Shown one piece after another: positions 45,255 to 55,924 of a stretch of 64,000 bases of DNA. Position numbers and translations under genes: made by a program. Below the pieces are notes generated by a model. That model did no database searches. It had not been told where the DNA came from and saw only the letters and a list, made by a program, of their open reading frames with translations. Numbering within the stretch: the stretch's first letter is position 1; the number at the start of each line of letters is the position of its first letter. The DNA lies in contig NC_092809.1 in assembly GCF_040954645.1 (NCBI RefSeq), positions 130,499,914 to 130,563,913 on the forward strand, in the 5' to 3' direction. The stretch comes from Diabrotica undecimpunctata. Taxonomy: Eukaryota; Arthropoda; Insecta; Coleoptera; Chrysomelidae.

Positions 45255-45837
45255 ACACGGACATACCGAACATAGATAGATACGTGCGATGGATGTCGCG
45301 GTCGATACATCCAAGTCTAAACAAACCTTGTTTACCCTCGCGACCTATCATCGCGGTTTACAGCGATGTTGATGCCAGAACGAAATAGTTTGTTTCACAT
45401 CGTGATCGAACTGTTGATCGCGTGTTAAATTGCAAGCTTATTAGTGGTTTTCAAACCACGTGACATTCGCCGAATGTCACAGATACGGGTGGATGATAAA
45501 TATACTGAAATATATCCAGACTCATTCTCATATAAGCATAAAATCTGTCTGAGTGACGTTTCTTAAGCTCTTTAAATAGGTGATGGTATTCTCCTAGATA
45601 CTGCCTTTTTTATTTATAGGATGAGCCGAAAGCTGGCGATTTAAAGAATTACAAATGATCCACTACTTTTCACTTGAAGACATGCATTCACTGTCATCAC
45701 TACTGTTGCGCATATACATAATTTTATAATGTAAAAAAGCTAACTTTCCTGGAACACATGTAAGTCAACTCAGAAACTGCTTTTTTTGCGACCGCGACCT
45801 CTACCGCGCACATCCATGTATCTTCGGTATGTCCGTA
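45255..45837. mobile_element. MITE-like element with imperfect inverted ends
   Basis: The left end has ACGGACATACCGAACATAGA and the complement of the right end ACGGACATACCGAAGATACA; similarity continues for about 45 bp to a GTCGCGGTCG motif. The interior has no coding frame but contains two adjacent hairpins: GTGGTTT/AAACCAC at 45444-45459 and GTGACATTCG/CGAATGTCAC at 45460-45480. I could not define the target duplication or superfamily. Confidence 0.75.
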
Positions 45838-46184
45838 CCCTAAGTCTCACGGTCTACATTCCATCTGCAGGTCATAACTGGTAGGATACAATTATTGAAA
45901 AACTGTCATATTTAACACGTCATAAAATATACTTTAACAAAGATGCTATTCCGGGCGCTTACCAGCCGCAGCTGTGTGAGGCACCGTGAGGTGTGGTTAA
46001 ACAACCTGGAACTAATAAGAATGTCTTCTACATTTTAGAGTTTAGACATGGCAGTGATGTTTTAAAAAGTAAAGATAAATTGCAACGAGTAATTTAATTT
46101 TTGTATATACATGAAGCTGATAAAGACTGCGCAATTTTTGAAGTAATTTCTGGAAAAAATAGTGTTTTTAATCTGCATCATCAT

Positions 46185-47835
46185 TCAATCTTCGCTTATC
46201 CACTGCTGGATATAGATCTCCCTCATAATTTTCCATCTATTTCGGTCTTGTGCCTCTTGCATCCAATTCCTATGGCAACGTTTCAGATCGTCAGTCCAAC
46301 TTGTTGGTAAACGACCTCTGCTTCGGTAGGCATCATCTCTTGGTCTCCATTCCAGTATCCGCTTTGTCCATCTATTATCTGTCATTCGAGCCACGTGACC
46401 TGCCCAGTTCCATTTTAGTGTTGCTACTCTCTCTACTGCATCAGCCACTCCTGTTCTTTGTCGTAGCTGGCGATTTGGAATCTTGTCTCGTAGTGAAACG
46501 CCCAACATAGCACGCTCCATCGTCCTTTGACACACACGGATCTTTTGAACTGTTCTCCTTGTCATGGTCAACGTTTCCGCACCGTAAGTTAACACTGGCA
46601 AAACACACTGATTAAACGTTTTTCTTTTAAGGCATATTGGTATATCAGACGATTTGAAAATATGGTTCAGCTTGCCGAAATCTGCCCAAGTCAGTCTTAT
46701 ACGACGGAGAAGCTCAACGATTTGGTTATCTTTTCCTATGCGAATCTCATGACCTAGGTATTTATAGGCCATTACCTGGTCTATGGATCTTGTTCCTACG
46801 CATATATCTTCGCTGACTACAAGATTTGTCATCATCTGGGTTTTAGATATATTTATTTTCAATATCCCTTTTAGCGAGGAAAGGTAGAGCTGATTTAAAA
46901 GTTCTTTGGCCTCATCTATCCTATTAGCTATTAGTACAATATCATCTGCAAACCTTAGATGGCTAAGCTTTTCTCCGTTTATGTTTATGCCATTGTCGGT
47001 CAGTTTTGCCCTTTTATATATATATTCCAAAAGCGTAGTGAACAGTTTTGGCGATATGGTGTCCCCCTGGCGTACTTCACGTTGTATCAGGAATTTCTGG
47101 GTTTGACGATCACCCACTCTAACACTGGCTGTTGCGTTTTGGTATATGTGTTTAATTATATTTATATACCGATAGTCAATTCGGCATTCTGTCAAGGCTT
47201 CCAACATTTTTTGTTGATTTACGGTGTCGAATGCCTTTTCATAGTCAACAAATATTAAAGCTAGTGGTTTATTATATTCAGTGCATTTTTCTATAAGATT
47301 TTTTATTACCAGTAAGTGATCGTTTGTTCCATAGCCTTTTCTAAAACCCGCCTGTTCTATGGGCTGATAAAATTCCAATTTATTTTCTAGTCGTTTCGTA
47401 ATTATTTTTGTAAATAGTTTATAAATATGTGAAAGTAGACTTATGAGCCTGTAATTCCTGAGGTCGGTAGCACCCCGTTTTTTATGATGTATGATAATTT
47501 CTGCGTTATACCACTGGGTTGGTGTTATTGCTTCCTGCAAACATTTAGTGAATAGTTTGGCAAGGACCTGCCATAATCTTTTTCCAGCCACTTTCAAGGC
47601 ATCTGCCACTATTTCATCGCCTCCGGGGGACTTCTTTTTCATTTCTTGCACTGACCTTCGAACTTCATTGGGTGTTACGTCCGGTAAAATTTCAGTCCCT
47701 GATTGATTATCTTTGGTAATGATCCACTCCGGTTACATTGCTGTTCTTTGTATAGTTGTCTATAAAAACTCTCTATCGTGTTCATAATTTGAACTCTATC
47801 CTCAATGATCATCTGCATCAATCAGCTCTAAATTA
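46185..47835 (-). pseudogene. RTE-type reverse transcriptase, long nearly intact frame
   Basis: A 488-residue open frame (47651-46185) runs from just before the RT domain to the C-terminus. Motifs: KKKSPGGDEIVADALK, HKKRGATDLRNYRLISLL, IEQAGFRKGYGTNDHL, LIFVDYEKAFDTVNQQ, REVRQGDTISPKLF, LRFADDIVLIANRIDE (catalytic FADD), VMAYKYLGHEI, VLPVLTYGAETLTM and RRTVQKIRVCQRTMERAML. The upstream codons at 47835-47700 (QIMNTIESFYRQLYKEQ) are in another frame, so one frameshift separates the pieces. The endonuclease is missing. Its 3' end has a GATGATGCAG-type tail near 46175; no clear target duplication. Confidence 0.88.
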
Positions 47836-48062
47836 AAAATAATTATTATTTTCTTTCATAAATAGTATGTTTAACCTAACATAACCTCAAAAATAAAATC
47901 GAATGATATTTTAGTACAATATTAAAAAATAATAATAAATACAAAACAATTGAACTTTAACATATTTATGTTGATGAACATTCTTGACACCAATGAACAG
48001 CCTTTATTCATCGAACTTATCAAATTCAATATAATGATAAGACTTTAATAGCTACATTCCAT
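47836..48062. other. No gene recognised
   Basis: Short AT-rich spacer between two minus-strand LINE insertions. Confidence 0.5.
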
Positions 48063-48246
48063 AGTTAAAGACAGATTTTTTTTATTGTTACATTACATGT
48101 TTACAATCTACTCTATACACAGAGTAATAAGTAAATAGTCTGTAAGTAAATTAACGTGAGTTAGGTACAGTCCAGTGACGGTTCTCTAAGTATTATTGCG
48201 GTAGGTCTTCTGGCCATACCCTCTTCAATCTTCTTTCGGCAAGTGG

Positions 48247-49405
48247 TTAGGTGAATAAGTTATTTATCAGTTCGTTGTTGTGATCAGTGGTGCGATTTTT
48301 ATATTTTATTGAGTGATTCTTTATTATGTCCTTAAGTAATGAGATGTCCAGATCATTGTGAAGTGTTTGGTTAGATACATACCATGGAGCTTTACTTATC
48401 ATACGGAGTATTTTGGATTGGAATGTTTGAAGTATCTTCGTATTTGAAGGTTTACTACAGCCCCATAGTTCTATTCCATATGCCCAAACTGGTATAAGTA
48501 TAGCTTTGTACAGAAGCAGTTTATTTTCAAGAGATAACTGAGACCTTTTGTTAAATAGCCAGTTCATATGTTGTAGTTTAAGATCTAGTTGTTTCCGTTT
48601 AGTTTTAATGTGCGTTGTCCATGTAAGTTTTTCATCCAGGTGCAATCCCAAGTATTTGACAACTGGTTTTATAGGAATGGGAGTATTATTAATATAAACT
48701 TGTGGACATGTGGATTTTCTTGTTGTAAAAGTAATTTGTACTGATTTGCTAGCATTAACACTGATCTTCCATTGCTTAAGCCAATTTTGTAATTGATCTA
48801 AATAATTTTGTACTTTTTGTGATGCTACATTAGGGTCGATATCCACCCCCAAGATTCCCGTGTCATCGGCAAATGTAGCTAAGAAGGTATCATTGCTGAT
48901 TGGAACGTCTGCTGTAAATATCAGATACAGAAATGGGTCCAAAACGCTACCCTGAGGTACGCCAGATTGTATGATGTGGTAATTTGAGTAGCTGTCTTCA
49001 ATTTTGACTTGGAAGTAACGATCAGTAAGATATGATTTTAGTATAAAGTATAGTTGGTCTGTTTGGTAGGTGTAATTTCAATTTATAGACCTTCATGCCA
49101 TACTCTATCAAATGCCTGTTGTATATCTAGAAACACTCCAGAGCAAAACTTTTTCTCTTCGAGAGTTGTTTTAATTATATTTACTATTCTGTGGTATTGT
49201 TGGATGGTTGAGTGTTCACGTCTAAATCCGAATTGGTGTTCTGGTATAATTTCGTTTATGAGAACAACTTGCTCGACTTTATGTAATAGCAGCCTTTCTA
49301 ATACTTTTGACATTATTGGGAGTAGGCTTATAGGGCGATATGAATTTGCAAATATGTGTGTTTCTTTATTGAAGGTTATAACACGACTCTCTCTAATAGA
49401 GTCTA
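48247..49405 (-). pseudogene. Jockey-clade reverse transcriptase, frameshifted
   Basis: Minus strand: FANSYRPISLLPIMSKVLER, PEHQFGFRREHSTIQQYH, FLDIQQAFDRVWHEGL (catalytic aspartate), then two frame changes around 49080-48945 covering the SGVPQGSVLDPFLY motif. The last 231 codons contain LATFADDTGILG (FADD box), KISVNASKSVQITFT, VKYLGLHLDEKLTWTTH and LLYKAILIPVWAYGIELWGC. These are standard for Jockey/TART-like elements. The 3' UTR runs to 48077. Confidence 0.88.
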
Positions 49406-49544
49406 ACTAACAAAACTAATACCGTATGTATTTTATCTAAGTTTTTGTATCAAATAATAAACACTTCTTGGATCACATAAGCACATTAACGCCAACCACT
49501 TGCAGATGGCTATTCCATCCCTCATACCCCCATAGGCGTCACCG

Positions 49545-49860
49545 TCATAGAGGGAACGGTTTATTTAGTCTCTTTAGTCGGGTCTTTTCGTCTTCTATGG
49601 CTTCATATTCTTGGGCTAAGTCTTGAAAATTCAGTTAAATCTTCAAAGTCTCGGTGGCGAATATAAAGTTTATATTCCGGTAACATATTTCTATATATTT
49701 GTTCCAGTTCTTAATTTTTTGAAAAATAATCTTTTCATCTAACTAATGTTTGAATGCCTATATATTTATTAGCTGATTCGTTTTGCTTTTGCTTTCTATT
49801 TCTGATTTGCTCCTCTAGTTGTAGCGAATATCTTCTGGAATAGAAAGTTTTTTCAAAAAA
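49545..49860 (-). pseudogene. Gag-like fragment joined to the Jockey copy
   Basis: Minus strand: ENQLINI-type codons, then MLPEYKLYIRHRDFEDLTEF and, after a one-base frame change, LAQEYEAIEDEKTRLKRLNK. The charged helical pattern resembles capsid-spacer regions of LTR-retrotransposon gag proteins; I do not recognise the exact family. It lies inside the 14-bp duplications of the Jockey insertion. Confidence 0.4.
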
Positions 49861-49878
49861 CTTCAGTTAAAGACAGAT

Positions 49879-50302
49879 AAAAACAAAGAAAGAAAAAGAA
49901 ATAACACGATCTTTCATTTAGTTTTCAATATCACAGCTTTTTCTGCAGTGGGTTTTTCGGTAATATTTCAATTGAAGAAATTCGATCTGTTCAAAATAAC
50001 GATAAAAGGGATAACAAAATTAAAAAACGAAACAAATTAAATGATTTCGGTAAAAACATTTCAGTTCGTTTGAGAAATGTGCCTACTTTTTATAAAGAAC
50101 GAACTGAAAGAAAAAGGGGTCGCTGAAAAATAGCTCAAAATTTTCAATATTGATTAACACAAATTGTTCGAATTCGAGTTTTTTTTGTTTTTTAAATTTT
50201 CTGAGAAAATTTGCAGTAGGTAGTAATCTATAATTTTTTTATCAGAAAGTTGAGGTTTTAAAAAACAAAAATCATATCAACTCTTTAAAAAAAAAATCGG
50301 TT
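49879..50302. other. No gene recognised
   Basis: A/T-rich sequence without coding frames. Confidence 0.5.
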
Positions 50303-50830
50303 GCCTGTAAAGTCGGTTTTACGGGCGAAGATTTTACGTGACAACGTCTTTTTCTCGGTAGAATATTTATTGATATGAATATTATTAAATTGCACAATAG
50401 GAACAAGGAATTGAATGAAAATAAGAATTGCACAAATTTTAACTATAGAAATATATTTTGTTTACTAAAACATTGTAAACATGTAAACTTAAACTTAACT
50501 AATTTCTATTTGAGTGATTTTGTTGAGGATAGGACGATGATAGGAGAAATATGAAATGAAAGGAAGTGTTTCTGCTGTAATGTGTCTTGAACGCCAAGAA
50601 CGCTCGAGAAAGACAGATACACAAGCACGCACCGATTCAACGCGCCTAATTCTCTAGTGCTGCGCGCGCAGCGGACCGATCATGTTTGAGTGGGAGAGAG
50701 ACGCAAGGCATTCGCCGGTCCGGCGGGCCTCTCTCTCGTTCGGTGACTCATCGTAACAGACGTGAGCGGGCGTTACACTTTTTCATGAATGACTCCGAGC
50801 CACAACCTAATTTAAGACGTTGTCACGTCA
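50303..50830. mobile_element. Element-like block with inverted ends and GC-rich core
   Basis: ACGTGACAACGTCTT at 50336-50350 and its exact complement at 50814-50828 bracket about 460 bp. 50580-50800 is much richer in G+C than any other comparable stretch and contains GCTGCGCGCGCAGCGGACC and repeated GAGAGAG/CTCTCTC. The sequence before the left arm (GGTTGCCTGTAAAGTCGG from 50299) is of a type I have seen in dispersed insect repeats. No coding frame or target duplication. Confidence 0.55.
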
Positions 50831-53094
50831 AAAAGTAGGTATTTTAACGTGGAATTTTTCTATTGAAAATTGGGCTACTTTTTCGATATCAAATCAAAAT
50901 GAGCGGCAAAAATAAATATTTTAAATAAAAAATATACAGCGTTTTTAGGACATAAAAAAGGTAAGTTTTCACCGAATTTCGTGAAAAAAATCGACTTAAA
51001 ATGTTTATATTATCAATCTCTGAGACGCAAAAAGATCAAAAATATTTTTTGGTCTTTCATTATATACCTAGGGGGTGAAACGAAAATGCTACAAAACATC
51101 ATTTAAATTTATTAGCATAATATGTATAAATGATGACTTATTAGTCCAAAAACGGTCTGCGATGTAACTCGAAAGGGCATTTTTAGAATATATTTACCCT
51201 GTATAAAGGTTTTTTTAAATAAGAGTTTTTATAATTCAAGGTATACAGCCCACTACAGGAATTTCATTTTCCTTGTGGATTTTAAAAAAACAAAAACTTT
51301 GTTATTTGACTTTTTTTTCACGTTTTGTCATTTGAAAGGCTTTTCAAACTATTGTTTTATTAAATTACAATAAAATACGGTATGGTATAATAGTTATTTA
51401 TTGTACAAGACGATAAAATTGTACTTTATCTTCGAGAGCGTTTTTTAGCGTCGTCGAGACGTCAGTCGAGACGCTAATTATGCTCGAGAATATAATGCGA
51501 TTTTATGGTCGTGTGCAATACAACATTTTTTCTATAGCAAGACTTCAAGTTCAAGTGAAAAATAGAATTTCAAAGAAAATTGTAATTTTTAGCACAAAAA
51601 TTATAATATATTTTTATTTAAAAAGTCAATAAGAAATAAGATTGCTGTATTCAAGTGTATACTTGGCGGGCCAGAAAATCAATCCAGTACCTCGAATCAA
51701 GTGTTTAAGCAAACGAGTACAAGTTGTGATGCTCCAAAAATAGATATTTCTAATAATGTTAATTGTAAAATTTCAGTTTTAATCCTTAATGTGTTTGAAT
51801 TTTTAAATTTTATTGAATAAAAAAAAGTTTAAACAGTTTATCTACTCTTGCTGTTAAAGATTTATTTTTTGACGAAAAGGTTATCCCAAAGAACTTGTCA
51901 GGTCCTTTTCGGTAGAAAAAAAATAGTGAATAGAAAACCTTCTTTGAAAGAAAGTATTATGTGTGTTTTTTTATCCCAGCTATCAAGTTTTCGCTAATAT
52001 CAAAATAATTGACACCCTGTATAATTCATCATGTCGAAAATTTCGTAATTGTTATTTTCCAACAACCATATATTATTTCATGATTTATAATTCAGATGAA
52101 CATTTAGATCTATTATACTCTCATCTTGTTTCTACAGTCACAATAATATTGAGTTTAACAAATAAATTATGCTGGAACTAGAGGCGAAGAAAGTTTAGAT
52201 TATGTAACAATTATTGTTGAAATATGGTACTGAAGATATGTAATTACATATCATTTGTATATCATACAATGAGGGTACTATGTTATTTATGATAGATAAA
52301 GATCTATTGCTAATATTTTAGAGAACTCGTTTATCCAACGACCGTGGTGTAATTTGCAAATAACATTTTATATCGATTACTATATTTTTCTGCGAAAAAC
52401 CACAACAATTGTAATTAAAATTGCATATTTTTTAATAATTTCCCTTTTTGTCCAAAATTTTTTTTTCAAAAAATTTCTAAAACTATAAAAAATAATACAA
52501 ACAAAGGACAAGAGGCCGCTGCCCTCTTCAGAAGCAGAAAATAAATAAATGGTTATTAAATTTAAAGCCAACAAAAACCAAAAAAAACCGGGCACGAAAG
52601 GCCCGAATCCTTGAGCACCAAGTCGCAGAACTGGGCGTAGCTTGGAGCAGAGACTTAAGACCCGAGCAAGCAATTCATATTCGCAGATAAGTCACGCGAA
52701 ATTAGCAGGAATAAAGCGCCTAACGCTAGCCTACATTGATCGGTTAGGGAACTACTGAGGACTCAGGACTCCCACATGACGAGCATTTGGCTGATAGTTG
52801 TACCCCTATAGCGCATCAGAGCGCTATAGGGGGGAAAGAAATGGTCTGGAGTACTGGAGCGCGGTGGAGTGATTCCTGTTTTTACAATAATTAATACACC
52901 TCGCTGCAATGAATTGTAACACCCGAATGTCATTTCAAGGGGTGTACAAGTCTCTCAGGCTGGGTTTAATTAAATTGCTTGTTTGCATACTTGATTTTTA
53001 TATGTTGAACTATTAATATTTACTGCAAGTTTTTTAAACATCCAATTATTCGAATTTATTCGAGTTATAGTTTACAATTATTACATTTAAATAA
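50831..53094. other. No gene; GC-richer patch with hairpin
   Basis: Mostly AT-rich and featureless. 52590-52960 is GC-richer and holds a perfect hairpin at 52803-52832: CCCCTATAGCGC, loop ATCAGA, then the exact complement. CGTCGAGACG-like repeats occur at about 51448-51475. None of these belongs to a family I recognise. Confidence 0.5.
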
Positions 53095-53425
53095 CACCTA
53101 CTTATTTACATAATAATTTGAACTTATCAACAGACTCGAACTACAATGAAAATTATTTAGAAAATCCAGATATATAGCACCATTCACGTCAAAAAAATGT
53201 GGGCCAATCACATATACGCCAACAATACCACCCCAAACATTTATAGACCATCTATTTTGACTATGAGTGGTAACAAAATAGGGATTGCTTAATGCGTGGT
53301 AATGAAAATTATGCCGATTCTCCATTCCATTTTTGTGAAATGTAGCCTTATCTCCAACAAGCACATAATAAAAAAAAAATCGGTCTCTTTGCACTTGCTG
53401 CTGAGACCATTGACAAAAGGCGCCC
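53095..53425 (-). pseudogene. Mariner-like transposase internal fragment
   Basis: Minus strand: FCQWSQQQVQRDRFFFYYV, GDKATFHKNGMENRHNFHY (catalytic region with K in place of the usual E), RWSINVWGGIVGVYVIGPHF and NGAIYLDFLNNF. This is the middle of a DUF4817-type mariner transposase, another copy of the family at 17703. Neither terminus is present; the next feature on the right is a LINE in the opposite direction. Confidence 0.82.
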
Positions 53426-53444
53426 CGACAGGGCAACAAAGACA

Positions 53445-54435
53445 GTACCACGTCGGAGAAATTCCTCATTGACACCGGGCTTAAACAAGGAGATCCTCTC
53501 GCCCCCCTGCTATTTATTTTGCACTGGAACATGCGGTAAGGAAAGCTCAACCATAACTGACAAACTGATTTGCCGCCCAAGGATCAAAAATACTATTGGC
53601 GTTTGCGGATGACATGGACACAATTGCATAATCCACCAGAGATGCAAAAGAAGTTTTCACCCTATTCGAAAACGGAGCCAAGGAAGTTGGTCTAAGAGTC
53701 AACTAGGACAAGACCAAGTACATGGTGGCTACGAAGACCCAAGACCAAGGGTTAGACAAAACGTAACAATCAATAAATACAACTTTGAAGTCATCAAAGA
53801 ATTTAAGTACCTGGGAGCGATCATAACATCTGAAAATAAATATGAAAAGGACGTGGCAGCCAGGATCATTGCAGGAAACAGGGCATATTACTCATTAATG
53901 ACCGTACTTTAATCAAAAATACTCTCAATACCAGCAAAAATAAGAGTGTACAAGACAATAATTCGTCCCACATTAACGTATGGAAACGAGACATGGACTC
54001 TGAACCAGCGGGAAACGACAAAATTACTGGTACTGGAAAGAAAGATACTGCGGACTATCTATGGACCTTGCAAAGAAGAGACAACAGGAGAATGGAGAAG
54101 AAGACACAATGATGAACTCCAGACAGTATATGAAGATGAAAACATAGTACGCTACATTTAAGCAAACCGAATAAGATGGGCGGGCCACGTACTAAGATCG
54201 AGTGACGAAAGACTCCTGAACACCACATTCTGGGAAAGGCCCGAAGGCAGAAGGTCAGTTGGTCGCCCAAGAAAGAGATGGAAGGACGCAGTAGCCAGTG
54301 ATCTACGCAAAATGGAAATACAGCAATGGAAAATAGCTGCTCAGGACCGACAACAATGGAGGGAAAATATTTAACGCGACCAAGACTCACATAGAGTTGT
54401 AGAGTCAAATGATGATGATGATGATGATGATGTTC
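53445..54435 (+). pseudogene. RTE-type LINE 3' half with GATGAT tail
   Basis: Starts DTGLKQGDPLAPLLF (GLKQGDPL motif), then AFADDMDTIA (catalytic FADD box), and NKYNFEVIKEFKYLGAIITS; a longer open part reads YKTIIRPTLTYGNETWTL, LLVLERKILRTIYGP and RIRWAGHVLRSSDERLL. It ends with a GRPRKRW motif and a GATGAT repeat tail. Several frameshifts. Its C-terminus and tail type are close to the intact copy at 3093-4727. A possible 8-bp repeat TACCACGT (53446-53453 and 54440-54447) is too short to be convincing. Confidence 0.85.
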
Positions 54436-54449
54436 GCTATACCACGTAG

Positions 54450-55344
54450 TTATTCATCACACTGCAGAATTAAACATATTTTCCAAGTATGTAGAATATT
54501 ATTGCCTACATTTTTTCTAAAGAAGTTTTTTGGATATTCTATACCATAATCGAATTATCGACCGATGTCGGACTAAAAACTCACCCTGTATGTATATTTT
54601 TCAAAAGGATGTTCATTATATTAAATTTTAATCTAAGTGGCGGTGGAATCACAGTGGCCATCGTCTAGTTATCTAGAACATTTCAATGGCAAACAAGATC
54701 ATCCAGCCATAACCTAATAAAATAACAAAACTCCGTTTATTTTTAGTCTATCGCCGCCTTACCGCACCTGTTCAACTTATTCTATGCATTTTATGTAAAT
54801 CCGATCTTGTTGGTACTCGTACTGGGTACTTGAAACAACTGGAAACAATGTTAACATTTATCTAATACAGCCGTTGAAAGAGCATTGTTGCGTTATTTGC
54901 GTGTGTGGGAACCATAAATCACCGATACTAGAATCCTTATAGATTCATTTTGTATAAAAATGGTGTATTAAGACCGAAGCAGGCGCGGTTCTTCAGGAAT
55001 GTCGACCGAAACCTACTTTCGGTTTCTATAAAAGTGAATATTATGTGAGAGGAAATTTGTTAGCAGAATTATTTATGATATTGAACGAAGATGTATTTAA
55101 TGGCAGCAGTTCCTATATTACCTTATCCGACTGCATCGTGTTGTTTAAATTGTTTTTAACAGACTTGGAAAAGAAGATATTCTAAACGTTTGTTAGTAGA
55201 GAAGTATTTAATAATGATAATATTTATTTATTTTTTGAGACATATGCAATATATAGGGCAAGTCATTCGTTTTACAGACAAATAAAATTAAAACATTTAT
55301 AAATTACCTAACTAATAAATTTTGATGAGACTATTTTCATGTGT
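54450..55344. other. No gene recognised
   Basis: AT-rich DNA without supported frames or repeats. Confidence 0.5.
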
Positions 55345-55540
55345 GCAATTTACTATTTTTTGGGAATAAGTCACAATTTTACTTTAAAATAAATTTATCT
55401 GACGTTTCATTTTCCACTTCGTAAATCGTTCTTAAAATATAAAACAATGTTTTGTATTTTGAGAATGATTTGCGAAGTGCAAATCGAAACGTCAAATAAA
55501 CAAAGTAAAATTGTGGCTTATCTCCAACGAAAATAGTAAA
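55345..55540. mobile_element. Small fold-back MITE
   Basis: Inverted arms: AATTTACTATTTT then GGGAATAAGTCACAATT on the left, with the complement (AATTGTGGCTTATCTCC ... AAATAGTAAATT) on the right. The interior holds the same GACGTTTC-xTTTTCCACTTCG block as the larger fold-back at 38018-38991, here also in inverted pair. No coding capacity. Confidence 0.82.
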
Positions 55541-55924
55541 TTTATAAATTATATAAACATTACAACATTTAGGTGATCTTTATGTCCGAAACAAACTCTT
55601 CCACAGTATAATAACATTTGACTAGCAATAAGCTCTTATAAGGTAACGGAACCAGTAGTTGACAGCTTAAGAAAAAATATATACAAATCTGGCAATAAAA
55701 CAGTTACAGATTTATATATTTTTATTAACTATATCTCACGATAGTTATTAATGTTTGTAAAATATGAAACTAACTGAAACTATTTACAAAATGTAATATT
55801 AAACAAAAATGTTAGATTTTCTTAGAGGTTGCAAATTAACAGTAGATGACATTTAATATTTTCAAAATTCCGGGAGTTGACACCTACAGGATCCAGTAAT
55901 TGACGATATTTTAACTATCCATCA

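Larger units (their letters stand above)
48063..49878 (-). mobile_element. Jockey-type LINE insertion with 14-bp TSD; 5' part looks foreign
   Basis: AGTTAAAGACAGAT occurs at 48063-48076 and 49865-49878. On the minus strand the inserted sequence (49864-48077) ends with an AATAA-A-run next to the left repeat, as for a poly(A) LINE. From about 49400 down it is Jockey RT and 3' UTR. The first 450 bases (49864-49410) instead encode a gag-like stretch. The simplest reading is one retrotransposition event whose cDNA joined two templates, but later insertion of the gag piece is possible. Confidence 0.75.

Noticed and set aside
46250..47258. Several plus-strand open frames
   Set aside because: They are antisense shadows of the minus-strand reverse transcriptase at 46185-47651.
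53446..54447. TACCACGT as target duplication of the RTE copy
   Set aside because: Only 8 bp and offset from the tail by several bases; chance is likely.
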